NCBI RefSeq assembly: GCF_900100395.1
Contig: NZ_FNFB01000004.1
Location: 356,325-420,324, forward strand
Length of the DNA stretch: 64,000 nucleotides
Origin: Nonomuraea maritima
GTDB taxonomy: Bacteria > Actinomycetota > Actinomycetes > Streptosporangiales > Streptosporangiaceae
Direction of reading: 5' to 3'
Part shown: positions 7,432 to 15,447 of the stretch, piece by piece
How positions within the stretch are numbered: position 1 is the stretch's first letter
Layout of the letters: each line of letters begins with the position of its first letter
Notes under the pieces: generated by a model
Database searches by the model: none
What the model was told of the DNA's origin: nothing
Seen by the model: only the letters and a program-made list of their open reading frames with translations
Position numbers and translations under genes: made by a program

Positions 7432-8879
7432 TGGCCCCCGCGAACGGCCCCCACCGGTCGAGCCACCCCGAACCCACCGCCACGGGCGCGGCGACCAGCG
7501 CTGCGGGCGGGACGAGCACCGCCGTGGGTGACGCGAACACCAGCGCGGGCGGGGCGGTCACCGCTGAGGGCAGGGCGACGGCCACCGCAGGTGGGGCGAT
7601 CGCCGCCGCAGGTGGGGCGATCATCGGTGCGCGGGGGCCGTTGGCGGCGGCTGAGGTGGCGGTGGCTCATGTGTGGGCGCGTGCTGCGGGGCCGGTGCGG
7701 CTGGGGGCCGGGGTGGCGGCCCCCGGCGGGATGGTGCGGCTGACCCGGCCCGACTCCACCGGTGAGGCGCTGCCGGTGTGGCCCGACGGGGTGACGCCGT
7801 CCCTGCTGGAGGAGCACCAGGTGGCGCCCGTCACGGTGGAGCGTTCCGGCGAGACGCGGCGCGTGCTGGCGGCGGCGCTCAAGTGCTGCTGGAGCGATCA
7901 GCAGGCCGATCCGTGGCCGGGCGACCCGGCGCCGGTCGAGCTGGTGCTCGACACCTACCGCGCGCTGATCGGCCGTACCGACGACCTCATGCGCAACTGG
8001 GCGATCGGCGCGCTGCGCCGCCTGCACGACTCGGCGTGGGTGGTGCTCGGCGACGGGGTCGTCTCGCTCGGCCCGCGCTGCGCCCTGTGGCCGGAGGAGT
8101 CGCACGCGCAGCTGCGCGAGCTGGTGCGCCGCCTGCCCGAGCCGCAGCGTCCTGAGCTGACGGTCGTACGCGACGCCGACATCGTCGCGGCCGCGCGCCC
8201 CGCCGAACCGGCACCCGGCGCGGGTGCGGACGGCGGCGGGCGGGTCGAGGCGGCCGCGGGCGAGTTCGACGACCTGCTGGCCGGTCACGACGAGCGGCGC
8301 CGGGCCGAACTCGTCGCGGCGTTCATGGTGGTGGAGCACGCCGCCGAGCCGGTGCAGGAGGTCCGCTTTGCCGCCCTGCGCGACCCGGCGCTGCGCCGCA
8401 CGCTGGCCGAGATGCTGTCCAGGCGCGGCCGTACGCTGATCCAGCATCGCGACCGCTGGACGTCCGGCTACGACGACGACGTGGCGCGGGCGGCGTACGC
8501 GAGCGGCGAGGAGCGGCTGTCGGTGAGCGAGCGTGCGGTGCTGGCGCTCGTGCTCGTGCACTCCGTGGCCATCCCGAGAGCCGAGGGCCTGCTGCCCGAA
8601 GACTCGTGGCTGTCGCCGCACCCGACGCCGGTCGAGGAGCTGCGCCGCCACACCCAGTTGCCGATCGGCGAGCTGGAGGCCGCGCTGCGCACGCTGCGCC
8701 ACGCGGGGCTGCTCGGCCAGGTGAAGGCCGGCGAGGAGGCGGGCGGCTACGTACCTGGGCCGCAGTTCCACCGGCTCACGCCCGCGGCCCGCCGCCGCCT
8801 TCAGGAGGAACTCATCCTGGCCGCAGGCCCGAACACCCCGCTCGCAGCGGCGGTACTCGCCCGCAGATCGGCCCGATGA
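7431..8879 (+). CDS. Large winged-helix (MukE/MksE/JetB, KITE-like) partner of the SMC protein
   Basis: A 482-residue protein coupled to the kleisin-like gene by a TGATG overlap. Residues 1-~75 are low-complexity Ala/Gly/Thr repeats (for example TAGGAIAAAGGAIIGARG). The middle part has a beta-rich segment (GMVRLTRPDSTGEALPVWPD) and helices (DDLMRNWAIGALRRLHDSAWVVL). The C-terminal 200 residues look like tandem winged helices (ELVAAFMVVEHAAEPVQEVRF; TPVEELRRHTQLPIGELEAALR, LRHAGLLGQVKAG). MukE and JetB are normally 200-260 residues, so this protein is about twice the family size. The KITE role is inferred from position between a kleisin-like gene and an SMC gene. Confidence 0.5.
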   Translation: MAPANGPHRSSHPEPTATGAATSAAGGTSTAVGDANTSAGGAVTAEGRATATAGGAIAAAGGAIIGARGPLAAAEVAVAHVWARAAGPVRLGAGVAAPGGMVRLTRPDSTGEALPVWPDGVTPSLLEEHQVAPVTVERSGETRRVLAAALKCCWSDQQADPWPGDPAPVELVLDTYRALIGRTDDLMRNWAIGALRRLHDSAWVVLGDGVVSLGPRCALWPEESHAQLRELVRRLPEPQRPELTVVRDADIVAAARPAEPAPGAGADGGGRVEAAAGEFDDLLAGHDERRRAELVAAFMVVEHAAEPVQEVRFAALRDPALRRTLAEMLSRRGRTLIQHRDRWTSGYDDDVARAAYASGEERLSVSERAVLALVLVHSVAIPRAEGLLPEDSWLSPHPTPVEELRRHTQLPIGELEAALRTLRHAGLLGQVKAGEEAGGYVPGPQFHRLTPAARRRLQEELILAAGPNTPLAAAVLARRSAR

Positions 8880-8910
8880 CCCTCGCCGACCGCAGGGCGG
8901 AACCCCACAC

Positions 8911-9186
8911 CACCCCTGCCGACCGTGGGGGTGGGCAAACAACACAACCCCCGCCGACCGGCGGGCTGGAGCACACAACATGACCCCCACCCGACCGGCA
9001 GGGTGGAGCCACAACCTGACCCCCACCCGACCGGCGGGGGCGAAAAGCAACACAACCCCCGCCCACCAGCGGGGGTGCAACACAACATGACCCCCGCCAA
9101 CCGGCGGGGCAACACACACGACACGGCCCGGCCAACCGGTGGGGCGGCGGGGACACAACACGACCCCGCCAACCGGTGGGGTGGGG
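8911..9186 (+). repeat. Eight degenerate ~36-bp repeats with GC-rich palindromic cores between KITE-like and SMC genes
   Basis: About eight copies at roughly 8911, 8946, 8982, 9019, 9055, 9089, 9124 and 9162, spaced 34-37 bp. Each has a core close to CCCCGCCNACCGGCGGGG, able to form a hairpin of 7-9 G-C pairs. Cores are linked by an also-conserved A-rich stretch near CACAACATGA. Both the hairpin and the linker repeat, so this is a tandem minisatellite-like array, not a CRISPR with unique spacers. It fills nearly all of the 341-bp gap between the second and third condensin-like genes and ends about 35 bp before the SMC start. In RNA it would be a row of stable stem-loops. Confidence 0.85.
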
Positions 9187-9220
9187 CGGCGCGACGAAGG
9201 AAGGGTTACGGGGGGCCAAG

Positions 9221-12200
9221 GTGTCACAAGTGGAGAACGTCGTCGGAGACCGGGTGCTGATCGCCGTGCAGGCGGTCAACATCTCGCGGTTGTCGACGCA
9301 TCCGGTGCCGACGGTCCCCGGCACGCTGATCGTGGTGGCGGGCGCGGGGCCGAAGGACTCCAACGGGGCGGGCAAGTCGTCGTTCATCGCCTCGATCACG
9401 GCGCTGCTCGGCGACGAGCAGTGGCGTTTCGCCTCGGGCGCCAAGGCGGTGTCGGAGCTGCTGTTCAACGCCGAGCTCGCCAGCGGGGCGGGCGGCCGCC
9501 AGTGGGCGAGCGCTGACCACGGCTACATCGTGGGTGTCTTCGCTCCCCCGGGAATGGACGCCTTCGCCTCCCCGGGCCCGAACGCCAACGCCTCCCTCGA
9601 CGGCTCCCCGGGCACCGCCCCCGGCGCCTCCCTGGGTACGGACCCGGCCACTCGCTCGGGCGTGAATGTCGTCGCCTCCCTGGGCGCTTCCACGGGCGCG
9701 GGCTCCGTCACTTCCCGGGGTGCGGACGCCGTCGCCCCTGCGGGCGCGGGCGCCTCCGAGCGTCCGTACGGGGGCTCTGGCCCGTCCTCGGAGTCTGAGG
9801 GCGGGGTGCTGATCAGTGAGACGGCGCCAGGTGAGGGCGGGGAGCTGTTCGAGGTGCCCGACACCTCGGGCGGCGCGCTCACCGTGTGGCTGAGGGTCAA
9901 CCAGGAGGCGCCCCACCTGGAGATCCGCTGGCGCGAGGGCGTCCACCTGGCGGCGTCCCCGTCGGAGGCCGAACGGGTGGCGCGGGCCGACGAGATCTGG
10001 GCGTCGCTGCCCAGGTCGGCCGGCAAGCGTGACGTGGTGGCCCGCGACCTGACCAAGGTCCTCTACGGCGACCGGGTCAGGTGCGTGTCGTTCCTGTCGA
10101 CGTCCGTACGCAGCAAGGTCGCCACCAACCTGCTCTCCCAGCCGCTCAACGAGATCTCCCCCGAACGCGTCTTCGAGGCCATCGCGGCGCTCACCGGGCT
10201 CGACGCCGAGCTCGAGCAGGAGCGCGAGGCCCGCCGCGACGAGCACGCCAAGCGGGTGCGCGCGGCGCAGGCCGCCGACCGGCTGGCCGAGTTCGAGGCC
10301 GAGTCGAAGGCGCTGCTGACCACGTTCGACCGCCGTGACCAGGCCAGGGAACGGCTGGCCGAGGCGCTGCGCTGCTGGCGGGGGCGGCAGACCCGCAAGC
10401 TGGCCGACGCCGCGTCCCGTGACGAGTCGCTGGCCGCCGACGTCGAACGGCACCGCGCGGCGGGTGAGACGGCGGTCGAGGCGGTCGCCATGGTCCGCGC
10501 CGAGATCGCCACCCTGCGGGAGGACACGCTCGACCGGCAGGTGGGCGAGGCGCGCAAGGAGCTGGCGGCGCTGCAGGCGCGGGCGGCCAAGCTCGATGCC
10601 GACCGCGCGGTGGCCGAGAACTCCGCCGACGAGCTGCGCGGCCTCATCCCCGCTCTGGAGGAGACCCGCCGTTTCGCCGACGGGCGCGACGTGCCGGCGG
10701 CAGAGCAGGAGCTCGCCGCCGAACGCGGGCGGCTCAACGAGGCGCTCAAGGCGCTCGGGGTGGCCGACCAGGAGGTGTCGTCGGCGCAGGCGGCGCTCGA
10801 CGACGCCGAGGGCGGTCCTGCCGCGGCCCAGCTCAGCGCGCTGGCGGCGGCGGGCATCGGCGCGACGGGCCTGCTCGACGCTCTCGACGTGGCCGAACAG
10901 GCCCGCGACGCCGCCCACATCGCCGCCGCCCCCGGAGAACCAGGACGCGAGTCCGCGGCCGACGGGGACGCGGGCGGCTCCGGGCGCGGAAGCGCTGCCC
11001 TCGGTGGCGGGTCCGCTGCCGGTGGGGGCGCGGGTGGCGTGGCCGGGCGGGCGTTGGGGGAGGTGCTCAAGGCGCGCTACGGGAAGGCGGCGCAGGGGCA
11101 GCGCTTCGCGTTCGGGGAACTGCGGGGCTGGCCCGACGAGCACGCCGTGATCGTCGACGCGTCCCAGCTCGACGCCGCCGCCGCGGCGCTGACAGGGCTG
11201 CCAGGGTCCGTGCTGGTCAGCGCGGCAGGGGTGAGCGTCGTAGGGGCGTTCGACGGGGTGGCGACCGGGCGCGAGGCCCGCATCAAGGCGGCCGAGCAGC
11301 GGCTCCACCGCGCCAAGGACGCGCAGGAGACGGCCGCGCAGGCCGTCCGCGACGCCGAGGAGGCGGTCGCGGAGGCGCAGCGGCGGCTCGAAGGGGCGCG
11401 GGCCGGCGTGCGGCTGGCCGAGCTGCAGGCCAGGCTGGCCGAGCGGCGCGCGAAGCTGGCCGAGCTCCACGCGGCGGTCGAGGAGCTCGCGCCGAAGGTC
11501 GCCGAGGCCGAGCGGCTGGCGTCCGCGCTCGACTTCCGGGCCCGTACACGTGACATGGAGATCGAACGCCTGGAGGGCCGCAGGCAGCGGCACGAGGCCG
11601 AGCTGGCACAGGCCCGTGACCTGGAGGCGAAGGTCACCGCGGAACGCACGGCGCTGCGGATCGACGCGCTCGCCGCCGACTGGGGCGGGACGGTCGAGAC
11701 GGCCCGCGAGTGGCTCGCTGCGCTGACCGACGACGACCGGTCGAGGACTGCCGACGAGTGGTGGCGCATCGCCGAACGTCACCTCGACCAGGCGGTGCGC
11801 GACACGTTCTCCGAGGAGGAGGCGGAGCTGCCGGAGGAGCTGCGGTTCCTGCTGAGCGAGCGCGAGGGCAGCTCGGCGCGGGAGCAGGCGACGTTCGCGG
11901 CGGTGTGCGGGTCGCTGGCGTCCTACCTGCGGGGCCAGGAGGAGTACGAACGCCACCAGCGCCGGCAGATCGAGGCGCAGGTCGTCTCACGGCAGCGCGA
12001 TCTGGCGGCGGCGGCGCGCGGCGCGGAGGAGGCGGCGCAGTCGACGGCCGTGCACCGGGCGGCGCTCAGCGCGGCGATCAAGGCGCGGCTGACGCGGGTG
12101 GCCGAGGAGTTCGACAAGCTCGACACCTCGTACGGCGGTTACGGCGCGACGCTGGAGTTCCCGGTGCCGCCCGCGCCCGCCGACCCGGAGCAGCGCTGGC

Positions 12201-12622
12201 AGTGGCGGGTGACGCCGAAGTGGCGGCGCGGCGAGGGGCAGGGGTTCGTCCCCTACAACCGGCGGGCCAACACGGCGCTGATGGACGAGAAGGCCGTCAA
12301 GCTGGTGTGCGCCGCGGCCATCGCCTCCTCCGGAGGCGGCCACCTGTGCCTGGTGCTCGACGAGCTGGGCCGCAACCTGGGCAAGGAGCACCGCAGGGAG
12401 GCGGTGGCGCTGTTCCGGCGGATCGGCGAGACGTACGGGGTCACGGTGATCGGGGCGCTGCAGGACGACATGGAGCCGTACGCGATCGACGCCTGCGGCC
12501 AGTACATCAAGCTGCGGCGGTCGTCGGACGCGATGCCGTACAACGAGCCGCCGGTGATCGTCGGGCACGACGACCACGCCGACCGGGTCAGGGCGCTGGC
12601 CGAGTACGTCGGCCGCACGTGA
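9221..12622 (+). CDS. SMC/MukB/JetC-like ABC-ATPase with long coiled coils
   Basis: A 1133-residue SMC-type ATPase. The N-terminal head has Walker A GPKDSNGAGKSSF (Lys ~52). Long heptad-rich coiled coils (about residues 310-600 and 690-960) flank a hinge-like segment (about 600-680, RFAFGELRGWPDEHAVIVDAS). The C-terminal head has Walker B HLCLVLDELGRNLG near residue 1045, followed by GVTVIGALQDDMEPYAID. The usual LSGGE signature appears only as ASSGGGH. A Pro/Ala/Gly/Ser-rich insert at about residues 103-213 interrupts the N-terminal head. GTG 9221 is the chosen start; GGAAGG and a G-run lie upstream. Together with the two previous genes it looks like a three-subunit DNA-loop-extruding complex (chromosome maintenance or anti-plasmid defence). 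Confidence 0.72.
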   Translation: MSQVENVVGDRVLIAVQAVNISRLSTHPVPTVPGTLIVVAGAGPKDSNGAGKSSFIASITALLGDEQWRFASGAKAVSELLFNAELASGAGGRQWASADHGYIVGVFAPPGMDAFASPGPNANASLDGSPGTAPGASLGTDPATRSGVNVVASLGASTGAGSVTSRGADAVAPAGAGASERPYGGSGPSSESEGGVLISETAPGEGGELFEVPDTSGGALTVWLRVNQEAPHLEIRWREGVHLAASPSEAERVARADEIWASLPRSAGKRDVVARDLTKVLYGDRVRCVSFLSTSVRSKVATNLLSQPLNEISPERVFEAIAALTGLDAELEQEREARRDEHAKRVRAAQAADRLAEFEAESKALLTTFDRRDQARERLAEALRCWRGRQTRKLADAASRDESLAADVERHRAAGETAVEAVAMVRAEIATLREDTLDRQVGEARKELAALQARAAKLDADRAVAENSADELRGLIPALEETRRFADGRDVPAAEQELAAERGRLNEALKALGVADQEVSSAQAALDDAEGGPAAAQLSALAAAGIGATGLLDALDVAEQARDAAHIAAAPGEPGRESAADGDAGGSGRGSAALGGGSAAGGGAGGVAGRALGEVLKARYGKAAQGQRFAFGELRGWPDEHAVIVDASQLDAAAAALTGLPGSVLVSAAGVSVVGAFDGVATGREARIKAAEQRLHRAKDAQETAAQAVRDAEEAVAEAQRRLEGARAGVRLAELQARLAERRAKLAELHAAVEELAPKVAEAERLASALDFRARTRDMEIERLEGRRQRHEAELAQARDLEAKVTAERTALRIDALAADWGGTVETAREWLAALTDDDRSRTADEWWRIAERHLDQAVRDTFSEEEAELPEELRFLLSEREGSSAREQATFAAVCGSLASYLRGQEEYERHQRRQIEAQVVSRQRDLAAAARGAEEAAQSTAVHRAALSAAIKARLTRVAEEFDKLDTSYGGYGATLEFPVPPAPADPEQRWQWRVTPKWRRGEGQGFVPYNRRANTALMDEKAVKLVCAAAIASSGGGHLCLVLDELGRNLGKEHRREAVALFRRIGETYGVTVIGALQDDMEPYAIDACGQYIKLRRSSDAMPYNEPPVIVGHDDHADRVRALAEYVGRT

Positions 12623-12776
12623 GCCGCCCGCGGGGTGCGGCCAGGGTCACCGTGCTGCACCCCCGCGCGCAACGCGACCCACATGACCGTGCCGCACGCC
12701 GCGAGGCCCTCGACCCGGATGACCACACCCCGCGCGCAACGCGGCATGGATGACTTGTGCCGCGCCGGCGCCGGAT

Positions 12777-12804
12777 GGCCACCGGGGGTAGCCCCCCGGT
12801 GGCC
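12777..12804. terminator. Bidirectional hairpin terminator between SMC gene and rpmF
   Basis: A perfect 12-bp stem, GGCCACCGGGGG (12777-12788) with CCCCCGGTGGCC (12793-12804), and a TAGC loop. It lies between two convergent operons, 7 bp from the rpmF stop. No U-tract, as is common in high-GC actinobacteria. Confidence 0.8.
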
Positions 12805-12810
12805 GGGGCT

Positions 12811-12972
12811 TCAGGTGATCAGGCCGCGTTGGTAGGCGCGGACAAGGCGGCGGGGCACCAGGAGCCGGCGGCCGTTCACCGTGATCGGGACGAGGTCGGG
12901 TGCGGCGGCCTTCCACTGGCTGCGGCGGTGGCGGGTGTTGCTGCGCGAGGTCTTGCGCTTGGGTACGGCCAT
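12811..12972 (-). CDS. rpmF: Ribosomal protein bL32, cysteine-free paralogue
   Basis: A 53-residue L32 beginning [20 protein letters not shown] and ending [11 protein letters not shown]. The zinc-ribbon cysteines of the housekeeping form are missing, which marks the zinc-independent (C-minus) paralogue made when zinc is scarce. It is last in a five-gene minus-strand operon; its ATG overlaps the TGA of rpsN by one base. It replaces the zinc-containing L32 in the 50S subunit under zinc limitation (family knowledge). Confidence 0.93.
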   Translation of the reverse strand: MAVPKRKTSRSNTRHRRSQWKAAAPDLVPITVNGRRLLVPRRLVRAYQRGLIT

Positions 12973-13271
12973 CACCAGCTCGCCTTCCTCACGCCGGGCA
13001 GCTCGCCCCGCAGGGCCATCTCGCGGAAGCGCACCCGCGAGAGGCCGAACTTGGTGAGGTGCCCGCGAGGCCGGCCGTCGACGGAGTCGCGGTTGCGTAC
13101 CCGGGTGGCGCTGGCGTCGCGCGGCTGCCGGGCGAGCTCGCGGACGGCGGCGGCCCGCTCCGCGGGAGCGCCGGTGCGGATGATCTCCTTCAGCTCGGCG
13201 CGGCGCCGCGCGTGGCGGGCGACCACGACCTTACGGCGCTCGTTCGCCGCGATCTTGCTCTTCTTGGCCAT
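12972..13271 (-). CDS. rpsN: Ribosomal protein uS14, zinc-independent form
   Basis: A 99-residue S14 ([16 protein letters not shown]..., ending [12 protein letters not shown]) with the conserved [16 protein letters not shown] segment. It is the long form and lacks the CxxC...CxxC zinc knuckle of the short housekeeping version. Both flanking stop/start pairs overlap by one base, so it is translated in series with rpmB and rpmF. Function: 30S head assembly under zinc starvation. Confidence 0.95.
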   Translation of the reverse strand: MAKKSKIAANERRKVVVARHARRRAELKEIIRTGAPAERAAAVRELARQPRDASATRVRNRDSVDGRPRGHLTKFGLSRVRFREMALRGELPGVRKASW

Positions 13272-13501
13272 CAGACCTTCTCTCCTCTGGCGCGGATCCG
13301 GACGACGGCCGTCTCGATTCCGATCTTGTCGACGGTCTTGATCGCGCGGGCGCTGAGCGTGAGGCGGACGAAGCGTCCCTCGCTCGGCAGCCAGTAGCGA
13401 CGCTGCTGGATGTTGGGGTTCCATCGCCGGCGGGTGCGGCGGTGCGAGTGGGAGACGCGGTTGCCGAAGACCGGCCCCACCCCGGTGAGCTGGCAGCGCA
13501 T
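13271..13501 (-). CDS. rpmB: Ribosomal protein bL28 paralogue
   Basis: A 76-residue L28: [20 protein letters not shown], then [12 protein letters not shown] and [16 protein letters not shown]. Only one cysteine remains of the metal motif (C3); the CxxC of the zinc-binding form is not present. Start ATG 13501 overlaps the TGA of rpmE and its own stop overlaps the ATG of rpsN. It is part of the zinc-starvation ribosomal operon. Confidence 0.94.
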   Translation of the reverse strand: MRCQLTGVGPVFGNRVSHSHRRTRRRWNPNIQQRRYWLPSEGRFVRLTLSARAIKTVDKIGIETAVVRIRARGEKV

Positions 13502-13746
13502 CACGGCCTCCCGTAACGCCGGTTGAACCGCTCGACCCGGCCGGCGGTGTCGAGGACGCGGTTGCGTCCGGTGTAGAAGGGGTGGCTCGCCGCGGACACG
13601 TCGACGTCGACCACCGGGTAGGTGTTGCCGTCGGTCCATTCGATCGTCTTGTCGCTGGTCATCGTGGACCGGGTGAGGAAGGCGAAGCCGGCGCCCGGGT
13701 CGCGGAAGACGACCGGGCGGTAGTCGGGGTGGATGCCCTTCTTCAT
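13501..13746 (-). CDS. rpmE: Ribosomal protein bL31 type B
   Basis: An 81-residue type-B L31 ([40 protein letters not shown]). Type B lacks the cysteine motif of type A and releases it from the ribosome under low zinc, freeing bound metal (known in Bacillus and Streptomyces). ATG 13746 overlaps the stop of rpmG by three bases (CGATGAAG), so the two are coupled. Type-B genes carry the symbol rpmE2/ykgM in some genomes. Confidence 0.95.
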   Translation of the reverse strand: MKKGIHPDYRPVVFRDPGAGFAFLTRSTMTSDKTIEWTDGNTYPVVDVDVSAASHPFYTGRNRVLDTAGRVERFNRRYGRP

Positions 13747-13907
13747 CGTTCCTCCCTGAAGAGCACGTGCCGGCGGACGACGGGGTCGTACTTGCGAAGA
13801 GTCAGCCGGTCTGGAGTGTTCCGGCGGTTCTTCCTGGTCACGTAGGTGTATCCGGTGCCGGCCGTCGAACGGATCTTGATCACGGCGCGCACCTCATTCC
13901 TGGGCAC
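13743..13907 (-). CDS. rpmG: Ribosomal protein bL33, cysteine-free paralogue
   Basis: A 54-residue L33 read directly from the sequence: [20 protein letters not shown], then [20 protein letters not shown], ending FREER. There are no cysteines, so this is the zinc-independent form. GTG 13907 has a good Shine-Dalgarno (GGAAAGGA) eight or so bases upstream. It is first of the operon rpmG-rpmE-rpmB-rpsN-rpmF, and its start lies about 30 bp from the Zur-like box shared with the divergent cobW-like gene. Confidence 0.93.
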   Translation of the reverse strand: MPRNEVRAVIKIRSTAGTGYTYVTRKNRRNTPDRLTLRKYDPVVRRHVLFREER

Positions 13908-13938
13908 AGCGGTTCCTTTCCATCAGGCATACTGTGCC

Positions 13939-13962
13939 ATGATAACGACAACGATTTTCATT
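13939..13962. promoter_or_regulatory. Zur-like operator in a divergent promoter
   Basis: On the minus strand the site reads AATGAAAATCGTTGTCGTTA followed by TCAT. The outer TGAAAATC...TTATCA arms and length match the Zur (zinc uptake regulator, Fur family) box of actinobacteria, whose core is close to TGAAAATNNNNTTTCA. It lies midway between rpmG and the cobW-like gene. Every gene on both sides is a typical Zur target (zinc-free ribosomal paralogues, COG0523 protein). Derepression on zinc starvation is the expected behaviour. Confidence 0.75.
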
Positions 13963-13980
13963 CTCGAACCTGGAGGCTAG

Positions 13981-15099
13981 GTGTCCACTCCTGTCGTCCT
14001 TGTCGCGGGCCTGCACGGCACGGCCCGCGCCGCCGCCGTCGATCGGCTGCTGGCCGCGCATCCCCGATCCGTGGCCGTCCACCATGACCTGAGCGAGGTC
14101 CGCAGCGGCCGGGTGCTGCGCACTGTTCGTGACGCGACGGGTGTCCTGTCGACGACCGACGTCCGGCTCGCGCACGGCTGCGTCACCTGCACCGTGCGCG
14201 AGGACCTGCTCCCCGAGCTGGTCAGGCTGGCGCCCGCGTACTCGGCGCTGGTCGTGGACCTGTGGGACTCGGTGGAGCCGCGTTCGGTCGCCGAGGCCCT
14301 CGACTGCGACGAAGCCCGTGACCTTCTGCGGCTCACGGCGGTGCTCACCGCGCTCGACTCCGCCGCACTGCCCGAGGACATCACCCGCGGCGAACGCCTG
14401 CGCGAGGTCGGCAAGCCCGCGGCCGCGGGCGACCAGCGCTTCCTGGCCGAGGTGCTGGCCCGGCAGCTCGAGTACGCCACCGACCTGGTGCTGCACGGCG
14501 GCGACGAGGACGACCGCGACCTGGCGCGGGCGGTGCTCTCCCATCTCGCCCCGCTCACCCCGGTCCACACCGCCGTCCTGCCCCCGGTCACCGGCGCCGC
14601 GCTGTGCACGGCCGAGCTCGGCGAACGGGTCGACCCCGCCACCGCGCAGCTGCCCTGCGACGCCCGTACCGACGACATCGTCACCACCGTGTGGCGCAGC
14701 CGCCGCCCGCTGCACCCCGGCCGCCTGTTCGAGGCCGTGGACGAGCTGGTCACCGAGTCCGTACGCTCGCGTGGCCGCTTCTGGCTGGCCGGCCGCCCCG
14801 ACCGGATGCTGGCCTGGGACGCCGTGGCGGGCGTCATCTCCGTCGAGGACGTGGGGCCGTGGCTGGCCGCGCTCCCCGAAGCGGCCTGGGACCTGGTCTC
14901 TCCCGCCCGCCGCCTGGCCGCCTCGCTCGACTGGGACGGCGACTGCGGCGACCGCGTCCAGCACCTCGTCCTCACCGGTCCTGGCCTCGACGCCGACCGG
15001 CTGCACCGCCTGCTCGACTCCTGCCTGCTGGCCGACGGCGAACAGCTCGGCCGTCACGACCCGTTCGCAGCCGTTCTCGACCTGAAGGAGACCGCATGA
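13981..15099 (+). CDS. CobW/COG0523-like zinc-homeostasis protein with degenerate nucleotide motifs
   Basis: A 372-residue COG0523 relative: N-terminal G-domain-like part ([20 protein letters not shown]), CobW C-terminal domain near residues 230-355 ([37 protein letters not shown]). The metal motif survives as [12 protein letters not shown] (family consensus GCICCTVR.DL), so two of three cysteines remain. The Walker A (GxxGxGKT) is replaced by GLHGTARA. The NKxD base-specificity motif is also not recognisable where expected ([12 protein letters not shown]). It may therefore act as a metal-binding scaffold rather than a GTP-driven chaperone (inference). GTG 13981 with GGAGG at 13972 fixes the start. 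It is coupled to rpsR by an ATGA overlap and sits beside a Zur-like box. Confidence 0.82.
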   Translation: MSTPVVLVAGLHGTARAAAVDRLLAAHPRSVAVHHDLSEVRSGRVLRTVRDATGVLSTTDVRLAHGCVTCTVREDLLPELVRLAPAYSALVVDLWDSVEPRSVAEALDCDEARDLLRLTAVLTALDSAALPEDITRGERLREVGKPAAAGDQRFLAEVLARQLEYATDLVLHGGDEDDRDLARAVLSHLAPLTPVHTAVLPPVTGAALCTAELGERVDPATAQLPCDARTDDIVTTVWRSRRPLHPGRLFEAVDELVTESVRSRGRFWLAGRPDRMLAWDAVAGVISVEDVGPWLAALPEAAWDLVSPARRLAASLDWDGDCGDRVQHLVLTGPGLDADRLHRLLDSCLLADGEQLGRHDPFAAVLDLKETA

Positions 15100-15323
15100 A
15101 GATCCGCCGTGCCCCGCGCAGGAAGCGCAACCGGCTCCATGGGGTCGACCACGTCGACTACAAGGACGTCGACCTGCTGCGCACGTTCATCTCCGACCGC
15201 GGCAAGATCCGCAGCCGCCGGGTCACCGGCGTCACCGTCCAGCAGCAACGCCGGATCGCATGTGCCGTCAAGAACGCCCGCGAGATGGCACTGCTGCCCT
15301 ACGTCTCACGTCCCGGCGGGTGA
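15096..15323 (+). CDS. rpsR: Ribosomal protein bS18, zinc-independent paralogue
   Basis: A 75-residue S18 ([40 protein letters not shown]). It ends with the family block [20 protein letters not shown]. The N-terminal cysteine pair seen in zinc-binding forms is absent; the single Cys is internal. ATG 15096 overlaps the cobW-like stop (ATGA). With the divergent operon this completes the C-minus set usual in Streptomyces and mycobacteria (L28, L31, L32, L33, S14, S18). Confidence 0.94.
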   Translation: MKIRRAPRRKRNRLHGVDHVDYKDVDLLRTFISDRGKIRSRRVTGVTVQQQRRIACAVKNAREMALLPYVSRPGG

Positions 15324-15405
15324 GGGCGCAGAACGCCGGATCTACGGTAATTCTAAGGTTTTCCGACAGTTGTGCTGAGTTACGCCTGATGTCCTGCTGC
15401 GCGGA

Positions 15406-15428
15406 AGGGCCGGTACAGGGCCGGCCCT
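15406..15428 (+). terminator. Hairpin downstream of rpsR
   Basis: AGGGCCGG (15406-15413) and CCGGCCCT (15421-15428) form an 8-bp stem with a 7-nt loop, 82 bp after the rpsR stop and 20 bp before the next ATG. It may end the cobW-rpsR transcript or lie in the leader of the next gene. Confidence 0.45.
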
Positions 15429-15447
15429 CGACAGGAATGGAGCACGG

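Noticed and set aside
8911..9186. CRISPR array
   Set aside because: Spacing is ~36 bp for the whole unit, repeats are degenerate and the linkers are themselves conserved; there are no unique spacers and no cas genes.
8925..9260. Small repeat-encoded proteins in the hairpin array on either strand
   Set aside because: Unit length varies between 34 and 37 bp, so the reading frame is not kept across copies, and no ribosome-binding site is seen.
6235..12622. A complete Wadjet (JetABCD) defence system
   Set aside because: No JetD/topoisomerase-VI-like gene is present on either side, so only a Wadjet/MukBEF-like relationship is claimed.
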